A stretch of 62,630 nucleotides of DNA, from positions 1-62,630 of the forward strand of contig JAFYME010000044.1 in NCBI GenBank assembly GCA_017556765.1, given 5' to 3'. The DNA comes from Bacteroidales bacterium (lineage in GTDB: Bacteria > Bacteroidota > Bacteroidia > Bacteroidales > UBA932). This document shows positions 55,680-62,630 of the stretch, piece after piece. Numbering within the stretch: the first letter of the stretch is position 1; every line of letters begins with the position of its first letter. The notes beneath the pieces are model-generated. The model ran no database searches. It saw only the letters and a program-made list of their open reading frames with translations, and had not been told where the DNA came from. The position numbers and the translations under genes were made by a program.

Positions 55680-55711
55680 TGCCATCCTGAACAAAGAGAA
55701 GGACCTTCTAC

Positions 55712-56377
55712 ATGATATTCCAGCTAGACCATACAGATACATTTCCCGACCCACGCTACGGTAATCCTGACGGTTTTTATGCCGTCGGAGGGGAAATTAC
55801 GCCAGAAAGGCTTGCCAAGTGCTACCCTATGGGCATATTCCCCTACTTTGCTTTCAGGCAAGAGCCGATAATATGGTGGGCACCTCAGGAAAGATTCGTC
55901 ATCCATACAGATGAGATATATGTCTCCCATTCGATGAGGAATATGATCAACAAACGCAGATACTATTGCACGATCAACGAATCATTCGCTGATGTGCTGG
56001 CCGGATGCGCATGTACGGACAACAGGATCGAGGAAGACAACGCATGGCTGGGCCCGGATCTTCTGGACACATGGATGCTGCTTAATGAAGACGGACACGC
56101 CAAGAGCGTCGAGGTATGGGAAGGAGACGAGCTGGTCGGAGGACTTTATGGATTCGTATGCGGCAGGGCATTCATCGGAGACAGCATGTTTTCCCTCGTG
56201 CCGAGCGCGTCGAAACTCGCCATGATCCACCTTGCCCGGCACATGCAGTCGCAAGGAGGAGGCATCATAGACTGCCAGCTCGAAACGCCACACCTCAAAT
56301 CGATGGGAGCACGTTACATCTCCTATGACGACTTCCTCTGCAGCACTCTCTCGCCTGACACCATCCTCTGGCCATAA
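55712..56377 (+). CDS. aat: Leucyl/phenylalanyl-tRNA--protein transferase
   Basis: 221 residues of the Aat family: YGNPDGFYAVGGEITPERL, GIFPYFAFRQEPIIWWAP, GGLYGFVCGRAFIGDSMFS. The enzyme adds Leu or Phe to proteins beginning with Arg or Lys, creating N-degrons for ClpS-ClpA. It starts 32 bp after clpA, so recognition, tagging and unfolding functions are encoded side by side. Confidence 0.9.
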   Translation: MIFQLDHTDTFPDPRYGNPDGFYAVGGEITPERLAKCYPMGIFPYFAFRQEPIIWWAPQERFVIHTDEIYVSHSMRNMINKRRYYCTINESFADVLAGCACTDNRIEEDNAWLGPDLLDTWMLLNEDGHAKSVEVWEGDELVGGLYGFVCGRAFIGDSMFSLVPSASKLAMIHLARHMQSQGGGIIDCQLETPHLKSMGARYISYDDFLCSTLSPDTILWP

Positions 56378-56395
56378 CCCAGATGGAGGGCAACA

Positions 56396-57421
56396 TTATA
56401 TGGCAGCGATGAGGGCATCGACTGCTTCGGGCTTTGTAGCCCAGCTGGTACAGAATCGAACGGCAGTATGAGTATCGTCTATCTTCTGCCAGAATGAGAA
56501 GAGGAAATCTGACGAGAGTCTCTCCATTGTAGCATTATCCAAAATAGGAAACTGCTGATTTGAAGGACTTTGAACAAGGAAACCGAAACCTTTGCTTTCA
56601 AAGGCGTCACGTATCCTCATGGCCTGTGAAACAGCATGTTCCGAGAGCTGGAAATAGAGTCCGTCCTCAAAGAGGGTAAGGAACTGGATTCCGAGAAGAC
56701 GTCCCTTGGCAAGCATTCCCCCGTTCTGCTTGATGAAATATCTGAAATCCCTTTTCAAGGAATCATTGACAATCACCACTGCCTCACCGAAGAGGGCTCC
56801 CTGCTTCGTACCTCCAAGATAGAAGACGTCAGCGAGAGCAGCTATATCAGCAAGAGTTACATTGCACCCTTCCGAAGCAAGTCCATACCCCATGCGGGCG
56901 CCGTCTATGAACAGAGGAAGTCCATACTCATGACAAACTTCACTGATGGCCTTTAGCTGAGCCAGCGAATAGATAGTGCCTACCTCAGACGAGAAGGAGA
57001 TGTACACCATTCCCGGCTGGACCATATGTTCCGGACCGTCCTCAGCATAGTGCAGCAGCACAGCCTCGCGGATTGATTCCGCAGAAAGCAATCCGTCCTC
57101 TGCTTCGAGAGCAAGCACCTTATGTCCGCTATGCTCTATCGCTCCGGTCTCATGGACATTGATATGTCCGGTCGTCGCGCAAAGGACACCCTGATAGGGG
57201 CGGAGGATCGAAGATATGACGGTCGCGTTTGCCTGTGTTCCGCCGACAAGAAAATGCACATCCACATCCTCCCTGCCGACAGCCTTGCGGACAGCTTCCC
57301 GCGCCGCAGCGCAATAATGATCCTCGCCGTAACCGACCGTCTGTTCAAGATTGGTTTCGATCAGGCGCTCCATGATACGCGGATGCGCTCCTTCGTTATA
57401 ATCACACTGAAACTGGTACAT
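56396..57421 (-). CDS. Low-specificity L-threonine aldolase-like PLP enzyme
   Basis: 341 residues of the fold-type I aldolase/beta-eliminating lyase family. K206 in YLGGTKQGA is the PLP lysine, D173 in LFIDGARMGYG contacts the cofactor, and VGGTQANATVI forms the phosphate-binding loop. It would split L-threonine or allo-threonine to glycine and acetaldehyde. Single gene, convergent with aat and divergent from DUF4250. Confidence 0.82.
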   Translation of the reverse strand: MYQFQCDYNEGAHPRIMERLIETNLEQTVGYGEDHYCAAAREAVRKAVGREDVDVHFLVGGTQANATVISSILRPYQGVLCATTGHINVHETGAIEHSGHKVLALEAEDGLLSAESIREAVLLHYAEDGPEHMVQPGMVYISFSSEVGTIYSLAQLKAISEVCHEYGLPLFIDGARMGYGLASEGCNVTLADIAALADVFYLGGTKQGALFGEAVVIVNDSLKRDFRYFIKQNGGMLAKGRLLGIQFLTLFEDGLYFQLSEHAVSQAMRIRDAFESKGFGFLVQSPSNQQFPILDNATMERLSSDFLFSFWQKIDDTHTAVRFCTSWATKPEAVDALIAAI

Positions 57422-57473
57422 ATGTCTGCTGTTTTATCGGAGACAAATATATCAAACTCTTTCGTATTTTCCG

Positions 57474-57481
57474 TATCTTTG
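57474..57481 (+). promoter_or_regulatory. -7 box of the DUF4250 gene
   Basis: TATCTTTG matches TAnnTTTG exactly, 20 nt before the ATG at 57502. A minus-strand TATATTTG at 57451-57444 probably serves the aldolase gene. Confidence 0.45.
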
Positions 57482-57501
57482 CTGAATAAAACAAAAGCAT
57501 T

Positions 57502-57681
57502 ATGACATACTTTCCCAAAGATCCGGCAATGCTCATGAGCTGGATAAATCTTAAGTTGAGGGACTTCTACGGGAACCTCGACGACCTGTGCGAAGACCTC
57601 GAAATCGACAGAAATGAGGTCGAAACGATCCTGAAACAGGCCGGATTTGAGTACAACGACGAGTTACACAAGGTCTGGTAG
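57502..57681 (+). CDS. DUF4250 small protein
   Basis: 59 residues: MTYFPKDPAMLMSWINLKLR, then a helix-turn-helix-like DLCEDLEIDRNEVETILKQAGFEY. This matches the DUF4250 family of short, conserved Bacteroidetes/Firmicutes proteins. Role unknown; the fold suggests nucleic-acid or protein binding. Followed 75 bp later by the symporter gene. Confidence 0.85.
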   Translation: MTYFPKDPAMLMSWINLKLRDFYGNLDDLCEDLEIDRNEVETILKQAGFEYNDELHKVW

Positions 57682-57756
57682 GTCCATCGTGATAAAACGC
57701 TGAAACACAGATAGTAAAACAAAATTATTCCTATTATTAACATTTTTGTTAACCAC

Positions 57757-58938
57757 ATGAAAAAGCTTAAAATCGGACTTCTCGGCAAGATTTTGATAGC
57801 GATCGCTCTCGGTGTCGGCCTCGGACTCATAGCCCCTGCATGGATGGTAAGAATATTCCTCACATTCAACGGAATCTTCAGCCAGTTCCTCGGCTTCGCC
57901 ATCCCTCTGATCATCGTCGGACTCGTCGCTCCGGCGATCTCGGATATAGGAAAGACAGCGGGCAAGATGCTCCTGATCACAGTCGGAATCGCATACGGAT
58001 CGACTGTATTTGCAGGCATTGTTTCATACCTGACAGGAGCCACTTTATTCCCGGGAATGATACAGAGCGGAGCAGCTCTTCAGGAGGTAGCGTCAGCCGC
58101 CGAACTCGCGCCTTACTTTACCGTGACCATACCGCCGCTGATGAATGTAATGACAGCTCTGATCCTCGCATTCACCCTCGGACTCGGCCTTGCCGCCCTC
58201 GAGAGTCATACCCTCAAGGATGCCATCCATGACTTTGAACAGGTCATCATCAAGACCATCAAGTCAGCCATCATCCCGCTCCTCCCCCTCTACATCTTCG
58301 GCATATTCCTCAACATGACACATGTCGGCCAGGTCTTCTCGATCCTGACCGTATTCATCAAGATCATAGGCATAATATTCCTCATCCATATCGGCATCCT
58401 CATCCTCCAGTTCACGATCGCAGGAGGCTTCGCCAAGAAGAACCCGTTCAAGCTCCTCTGGACCATGATGCCGGCCTATTTCACAGCCCTTGGCACGCAG
58501 TCCTCAGCTGCGACAATCCCCGTGACTCTGGAGCAGACACGCAAGAACGGCGTATCGGAAGAAGTAGCAGGATTTACGATCCCATTGTGCGCGACCATCC
58601 ACATGTCCGGAAGCACGCTGAAGATCGTCGCATGCGCCCTCGCGCTGATGATAATGCAGGGAATGCCGTATGATTTCGGCATGTTCTTCGGATTCATATG
58701 CATGCTTGGAATCACCATGGTAGCGGCCCCGGGAGTGCCTGGAGGCGCAATAATGGCCTCTCTCGGCCTTCTCCAGTCCATGCTGGGATTCGGCCAGGAG
58801 GCGCAGGCCCTCATGATCGCGCTCTACATAGCTATGGACAGCTTCGGTACGGCATGCAATGTGACCGGCGACGGAGCCATCGCGCTTATCGTGGACAGAA
58901 TTATGGGAAGAAATTTTCCGACAAGCTTTAAGAAATGA
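57757..58938 (+). CDS. Dicarboxylate/amino acid:cation symporter (DAACS family)
   Basis: 393 residues, eight membrane helices plus two re-entrant hairpins. Landmarks: LGKILIAIALGVGLGLIAP, the serine-rich hairpin GTQSSAATIPVT, PLCATIHMSGSTLKI, and the substrate site region MDSFGTACNVTGDGAIAL. It imports glutamate, aspartate, C4-dicarboxylates or small neutral amino acids with sodium or protons. Convergent with the porin gene downstream. Confidence 0.85.
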   Translation: MKKLKIGLLGKILIAIALGVGLGLIAPAWMVRIFLTFNGIFSQFLGFAIPLIIVGLVAPAISDIGKTAGKMLLITVGIAYGSTVFAGIVSYLTGATLFPGMIQSGAALQEVASAAELAPYFTVTIPPLMNVMTALILAFTLGLGLAALESHTLKDAIHDFEQVIIKTIKSAIIPLLPLYIFGIFLNMTHVGQVFSILTVFIKIIGIIFLIHIGILILQFTIAGGFAKKNPFKLLWTMMPAYFTALGTQSSAATIPVTLEQTRKNGVSEEVAGFTIPLCATIHMSGSTLKIVACALALMIMQGMPYDFGMFFGFICMLGITMVAAPGVPGGAIMASLGLLQSMLGFGQEAQALMIALYIAMDSFGTACNVTGDGAIALIVDRIMGRNFPTSFKK

Positions 58939-58952
58939 CAATGACGGCGGTC

Positions 58953-60170
58953 CTAAAGGACTGGCATCACATATACAAGACCAAGGGAAATGCGCTGGGT
59001 ATGAGGCTTATAAGCATTCAGGCTCAGCGCATTTTCTGTAAGATGATGGCCGTGATACACATAGTGAGCGAAGAGCTTCAGGCCCTTGTCCTGAGTAAGC
59101 GGGAACCACTCCAGGCATGCCTGAGCATTCCACGAAGTGATATAGCGGCCTTTGCCGAAGATACCGTTTGATTCGTATACACCGGCAGTCTCATATGCAC
59201 CTTTGAGATACGCGTTCCACTTAGGATGGAACTGATAGTCGCAGTCTGCAATGACGGTGAAATGCTGCGTATTCTGTGCAGTCATAGGCAAAAAGCCCCT
59301 ATTCTGCCCCTGAAGCGTCGTAATACGCTGCTGGCTGTCTATACCTTCGCGAGAGTACAGAACGTCGAGATAAGCGATTACAGGGCCTTTTTCGTAGATG
59401 TTTCCGCACATGAGATAGTAGATGTTCTTTCCCTTCGCCTGCTGACCGGCAGAAGCCGAATACATCAGATGCACGGTCTTGTCCGCGAACCATCCGTTCC
59501 AGTTTGCCGTAGTCAAAACAGGAATCTTCGCAGGCTCCACACCTTCAGGAAGGCCATACACATAAAGATCCGCATCGCTTCCGCTTCTGAGATTGGTCAC
59601 CTGAAGGGTGAACTGATTGTTTTCGTTCGGATGCATTACGCCCATGATACCCGCCTGATATACAGCCACATTATCGTTGAAATTACAGAACTCCCTGACC
59701 TCCAATGCATTCAGATAGCCCTCATAACCGGCAAAAGCGACGAACTGCTTACCCGCCACGAGCTCGAAGAAGTCGCTCTGGTGCCACTTGATGTTTGCAT
59801 ATTCGATAGATGAAGAGAGGTTGTCCACCGAATGCGGATTGCTGTACTTGTTGAAGGACTGGCGGAAATGATACGAAAGATGCTGGTTGAGTCTTCCGTA
59901 CATCTCAAGCCTCACACGGTTAAGCTTGAATGATGCCTCGTCGAAGTTTCCATCAGTAAGATACGCATTAGCCGAAGTCACGAACTCGAGATTTATATGA
60001 GACGTAAGCTTACGGGGCTGGTATCCTCCCCATTTCGCGGAATCCTTCTGAGCTATCAGACGCTCGATCATGGAAGGTATCGAATCATTTGATGAAATGA
60101 GGGTCTTTTCATTCTGGGCTGAAGCCAGCATCGGCAGCAGTAAAGCAATTATCAAAAACAATCTTTTCAT
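58953..60170 (-). CDS. Second OprO/P-like porin
   Basis: 405 residues with signal peptide (cleavage near ASAQ), an N-terminal linker (about 20-55) and a beta-barrel with GRLNQHLSYHFRQSFNKY, FELVAGKQFVAFAGYEGYLN and a C-terminal strand ending in hydrophobic residues. Same fold class as 236-1267 but longer. Solute unknown. Promoter boxes of its own overlap the stop of the preceding lipoprotein gene, so it can be expressed apart from the sigma operon. Confidence 0.75.
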   Translation of the reverse strand: MKRLFLIIALLLPMLASAQNEKTLISSNDSIPSMIERLIAQKDSAKWGGYQPRKLTSHINLEFVTSANAYLTDGNFDEASFKLNRVRLEMYGRLNQHLSYHFRQSFNKYSNPHSVDNLSSSIEYANIKWHQSDFFELVAGKQFVAFAGYEGYLNALEVREFCNFNDNVAVYQAGIMGVMHPNENNQFTLQVTNLRSGSDADLYVYGLPEGVEPAKIPVLTTANWNGWFADKTVHLMYSASAGQQAKGKNIYYLMCGNIYEKGPVIAYLDVLYSREGIDSQQRITTLQGQNRGFLPMTAQNTQHFTVIADCDYQFHPKWNAYLKGAYETAGVYESNGIFGKGRYITSWNAQACLEWFPLTQDKGLKLFAHYVYHGHHLTENALSLNAYKPHTQRISLGLVYVMPVL

Positions 60171-60193
60171 GTCTGTGTTATCCTATTCTGGCA

Positions 60194-60225
60194 CAAAGGT
60201 AGCCAAAATAAACGATAAAAGACAA
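60194..60225 (-). promoter_or_regulatory. Promoter of the second porin
   Basis: On the minus strand TTG (60225-60223), 21 nt, then TACCTTTG (60201-60194), about 24 nt before the ATG at 60170. Confidence 0.5.
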
Positions 60226-61257
60226 TCAGCTCTCTTTCGCAAAGACTTTAGCGAAGACCTGAAGCAGAAGCGCAATCGCGGCAAATGTGACCAGAAACGC
60301 CCATAAATTGACCTGTCGTGAGGTTGCAATCAACTTTAGGTCACCGGCCATAAGTCTATAAGCATCAACCTTCCACGTAGGAGAGCTACCCAGGGAATCA
60401 ACAGCATTTCCTGCCACATACCTTCCAGGCAGATTCACCGTATACATGAAGGCCGTCTCGAAGCACCCGATGATTTCGGTCTCCTTTTCATACGCCTGAT
60501 CGATTGCTTCGGAATTATCCTCATAAATGTTTCCGAAACCTGATTCCGGAAGCACTGCCGCAAGTCTGTCTTCAAACTCATCCGGCTTCATTGCAAACAT
60601 GATATCTCGCTCCATTCCCTCCATAAAGCGACACTTCAATGTATACAACGCAACTATCTGTTGTTTAGTACAATATGGTTTAAAGATGCCACACATCACA
60701 TAATAGGTCGCATCCGAATGCCACTTCGCAAAATTCTGGTTTATATCATCAAGCAGACAGTACATCTCGACCCCGTTCCATCCTTCAGGAGGATTGGCTC
60801 CCCTGAAGAAGAGTTCCAGCTGCTCGTCGGTAAGGTAGCCTTCGAACGGAAGCGGGAGTCTGTCCTTCAAGCCTTCGAATTCAGCACTGTAATCATAGTA
60901 TGTATAGAACCACCTGAACCTCTTGTCAAGGTTCTCTGACGGCTTAAGAAGAGGATTGAGACCATCCTTGCCTGCCAAGGAGACATCTCCGACTCTTCCT
61001 GATGAAGATGCTTCATGAGTCATCTTTACCACAGCATCACAAAAGTCGACCTCATACGCTTCCGGCAGCTTGGATATGCTCCAGCGACCTGATATCACAA
61101 ACGGAAAATCCACAGACGAGCCATCTGCAGAAGATGCATATACACTCCTTTTCACATCCAGATTCTTTGCGACATCAGTGTATACATAATAATATGTAGT
61201 ACAAGAATTTACAATTATCATCAAAAGTATTGCCACAAGCAGATAAACTGTCTTCAT
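60226..61257 (-). CDS. Lipoprotein with C-terminal membrane helix, third gene of the sigma operon
   Basis: 343 residues from ATG at 61257, chosen because it overlaps the upstream stop as ATGA; an earlier ATG at 61263 is possible. Lipobox IIVNSC (C19), a long soluble domain with no family I recognise, and a C-terminal hydrophobic helix (VNLWAFLVTFAAIALLLQVF). Its topology, exposed domain between two membrane attachments, suits a sensor or an effector of the sigma/anti-sigma pair. Confidence 0.6.
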   Translation of the reverse strand: MKTVYLLVAILLMIIVNSCTTYYYVYTDVAKNLDVKRSVYASSADGSSVDFPFVISGRWSISKLPEAYEVDFCDAVVKMTHEASSSGRVGDVSLAGKDGLNPLLKPSENLDKRFRWFYTYYDYSAEFEGLKDRLPLPFEGYLTDEQLELFFRGANPPEGWNGVEMYCLLDDINQNFAKWHSDATYYVMCGIFKPYCTKQQIVALYTLKCRFMEGMERDIMFAMKPDEFEDRLAAVLPESGFGNIYEDNSEAIDQAYEKETEIIGCFETAFMYTVNLPGRYVAGNAVDSLGSSPTWKVDAYRLMAGDLKLIATSRQVNLWAFLVTFAAIALLLQVFAKVFAKES

Positions 61258-61652
61258 AAGCATTCCCTATAAAATTTCTCCTTGATTTCCTTTGAGTGTT
61301 CATACGCCTCATACAGTCTCAGCGCTCCCCTCGGCCCTCTGTCTTCGACACGGGCGCGGTTCCACAGCCCTTCCCGAGCCTCATTCTCCCTTGCTTTATC
61401 CCTTCCTGCCTTATCCCCTCCTGCAGCAGAAGCATACCCCAGGCCAGCGGCTCCCAACGCACAAACCAATACGATCGCAGCCGCAATGCTCAAGCTCTTC
61501 AGCAGCGACAAAGCAGTCTGCAGCTCGGTACGCTCCTCTGCCCTCGCCAATACAGCATTCCTCAGCCTGTCCGGATCAGCCGGCTCCCCAGTCACCTTCC
61601 CCAGGTAACGCATATAGGCTTTGAAATCAATATACTCATCTGACTTTCCCAT
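61254..61652 (-). CDS. Single-pass membrane protein, likely anti-sigma factor
   Basis: 132 residues from ATG at 61652 (MGKSDEYIDFKAYMRYLGKV); a TTG start at 61661 gives a longer frame but is less likely. A cytoplasmic N-terminal helical region (about 1-60), one membrane helix (AAAIVLVCALGAAGLGYA, about 60-78) and a charged periplasmic tail. Overlap with the sigma gene (17 bp) and this topology fit an anti-sigma factor, though no zinc HxxxCxxC motif is visible. Confidence 0.55.
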   Translation of the reverse strand: MGKSDEYIDFKAYMRYLGKVTGEPADPDRLRNAVLARAEERTELQTALSLLKSLSIAAAIVLVCALGAAGLGYASAAGGDKAGRDKARENEAREGLWNRARVEDRGPRGALRLYEAYEHSKEIKEKFYRECL

Positions 61653-62214
61653 ACCTTTCAAGTTCTTGCCTGATTTTCTTTCTGGCTATATGGAGATTGT
61701 CTTTGACCTCATCCGTCGTCATTCCGGTAATGGATATGACCTCCTCGGCTGATAGTCCTTCAAGGTCGAGAAGGGTAAAGACGGCCCTCTGCCTGGGCGA
61801 AAGTTTCTGCGAAGCCCTGCAGAATATCGCCCACGTCTCTTTCGTGATGAAGTCCTCCTCAGGGGACATGGCAGCCGGAGCAGACAACTCATAGACCGAC
61901 GGGCGGATGGAGAAAAGTTCCATAATCCGACGTCGACGCAGACGTTTGAGACAGAAATTGCAGGTGATCCCGTATAGCCATGTGGACACGCTGTAACGTC
62001 CATCATACGAAGATGCATTCCTCCATACCATTATGAACACCTCCCGGGTAATGTCCTCACTGTCCGGACGGTCGCACATGATCCTGTACGCGGTTCGAGA
62101 CACCATGTACATATATCTGTCCATGATAACCTTCAAGGCCTCCCGCCTTCCAAGGACTGCCTCCCGTATCAAAGATGCGTCGCTCGCCTGCCCTATCCTC
62201 ATATGTCCGTTCAT
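61636..62214 (-). CDS. ECF-type RNA polymerase sigma factor
   Basis: 192 residues from ATG at 62214 (MNGHMRIGQAS); ATGs at 62223 and 62202 are alternatives. The frame stays open to 62619 but only through tandem repeats, so the longer form is rejected. Region 2: YRIMCDRPDSEDITREVFIM; region 4: LSPRQRAVFTLLDLEGLSAE and ITGMTTDEVKDNLHIARKKI. It directs RNA polymerase to a set of promoters, held in check by the overlapping membrane protein gene. Confidence 0.82.
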   Translation of the reverse strand: MNGHMRIGQASDASLIREAVLGRREALKVIMDRYMYMVSRTAYRIMCDRPDSEDITREVFIMVWRNASSYDGRYSVSTWLYGITCNFCLKRLRRRRIMELFSIRPSVYELSAPAAMSPEEDFITKETWAIFCRASQKLSPRQRAVFTLLDLEGLSAEEVISITGMTTDEVKDNLHIARKKIRQELERYGKVR

Positions 62215-62303
62215 CAAGTTCATCCAAGGAGCACTTTTCAAAAACAATTCCGAACACGCTCCCTCCGACAGCAAAAAGCAAAACGCACATTTCCTTTCAG
62301 CCC

Positions 62304-62381
62304 GTGCAGCGGTTCTGCGCAGCGGTTCCGTGCAGAGGGTTCGTGCAGAGGTTCTGTGCAGAGGTTCTGTGCAGAGGTTCC
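62304..62381. repeat. 13-bp tandem repeats, six copies
   Basis: Units of the form GTGCAGAGGTTCT start at 62304, 62317, 62330, 62343, 62356 and 62369. They match the junction sequence between the adjacent 72-bp units, so they probably arose from it by slippage. Confidence 0.85.
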
Positions 62382-62630
62382 GTGCAGCGACACACCATTT
62401 CAAGAAGAAAAACCTGTATCGCGACAGCCGGATACAGGAAAAGCAGTGGCACAATGCAGCGACACACCCTTTTCCGCGAAATTCCCTGTATCGCGAACAG
62501 GAAGCGGCGTTCTTTCTGCGATTCCGTGCAGCGACACACCATTTTCCGCAAAATTCCCTGTATCGCGAAAGGGATACTGCCGTTCTGCCGAGGTTTCGTG
62601 CAGCGACACACCATTTCAAGAGGAAAAACC
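62382..62630. repeat. 72-bp tandem repeats, three copies and a partial fourth, continuing past the window
   Basis: Units start at 62382, 62454, 62526 and 62598, exactly 72 bp apart. Each begins GTGCAGCGACACACC (first base A in the second copy) and contains CCTGTATCGCGA near position 32-43; the last about 29 bp are more variable but still related. Because 72 is divisible by three, the minus-strand frames stay open through the units. No gene can be assigned in this stretch. Confidence 0.88.

Noticed and set aside
62215-62619. N-terminal extension of the sigma factor by 135 residues
   Set aside because: The extension is translated tandem repeat rich in Cys, Arg and Trp; normal ECF sigma length begins at about 62214.
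62382-62630. A second CRISPR array with 43-bp repeats and 29-bp spacers
   Set aside because: The 29-bp parts of neighbouring units are related to each other and the 43-bp part varies in its middle; this is a degenerate tandem repeat, and no cas gene is nearby.

Overview
The window looks like a chromosomal segment of a Bacteroidales bacterium, probably a plant-fibre-degrading gut or rumen lineage. Support for this: Bacteroidetes-type promoter boxes (TTTG or TTG, about 19-21 nt, then TAnnTTTG) before many genes, Bacteroidetes-style lipoproteins and fimbrillin-like domains, a DUF4250 gene, a dense hemicellulase cluster, and a large type II-C Cas9. No rRNA or tRNA gene is present, so the genus cannot be read from the sequence.

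Layout. 1-3150: the start of a secreted protein, an OprO/P-like porin, a Gate-domain membrane protein and an SDR oxidoreductase. 3165-24754: a carbohydrate-active enzyme cluster without SusC/SusD genes. It holds a five-gene minus-strand operon (carboxylesterase, GH51, GH43, GH9, GH9), then GH127 (+), GH115 (-) and two tandem GH3 enzymes (+), the second carrying an N-terminal DUF1573-like domain. Together they fit debranching and depolymerisation of arabino-glucuronoxylan and beta-glucan. 24776-39891: housekeeping and stress genes, including glutamine synthetase, an M64 metallopeptidase lipoprotein, free-Met-sulfoxide reductase, a MauE/DoxX thiol protein, an ABC exporter, a nucleoside kinase, a PTS IIC-like protein, a LOG-family protein, FKBP, a flavodiiron protein with a cysteine-rich insertion, and rubredoxin.

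39900-49900: a visibly more A/T-rich island with a type II-C CRISPR-Cas9 locus, in the order WYL regulator, tracrRNA (minus strand), rhuM, cas9, cas1, cas2, terminator, array of 11 repeats. I read the tracrRNA directly: a 22-nt anti-repeat, nexus and terminal hairpin between the WYL gene and rhuM. Its promoter is interleaved back-to-back with the rhuM-cas9 promoter. Every CRISPR repeat carries a Bacteroidetes promoter on the minus strand, so crRNAs are probably made unit by unit toward cas2. Right of the array lie a two-gene mini-cassette, a lone degenerate repeat, mobile-element debris and a long nested inverted repeat.

49920-62630: HAD phosphatase, DUF418 protein, queuosine-precursor transporter, a compact N-degron set (clpS-clpA-aat), threonine-aldolase-like enzyme, DUF4250, a dicarboxylate symporter, a second OprP-like porin, and an overlapping ECF sigma / membrane protein / lipoprotein operon. 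Upstream of the sigma gene the window ends in 13-bp and 72-bp tandem repeats.
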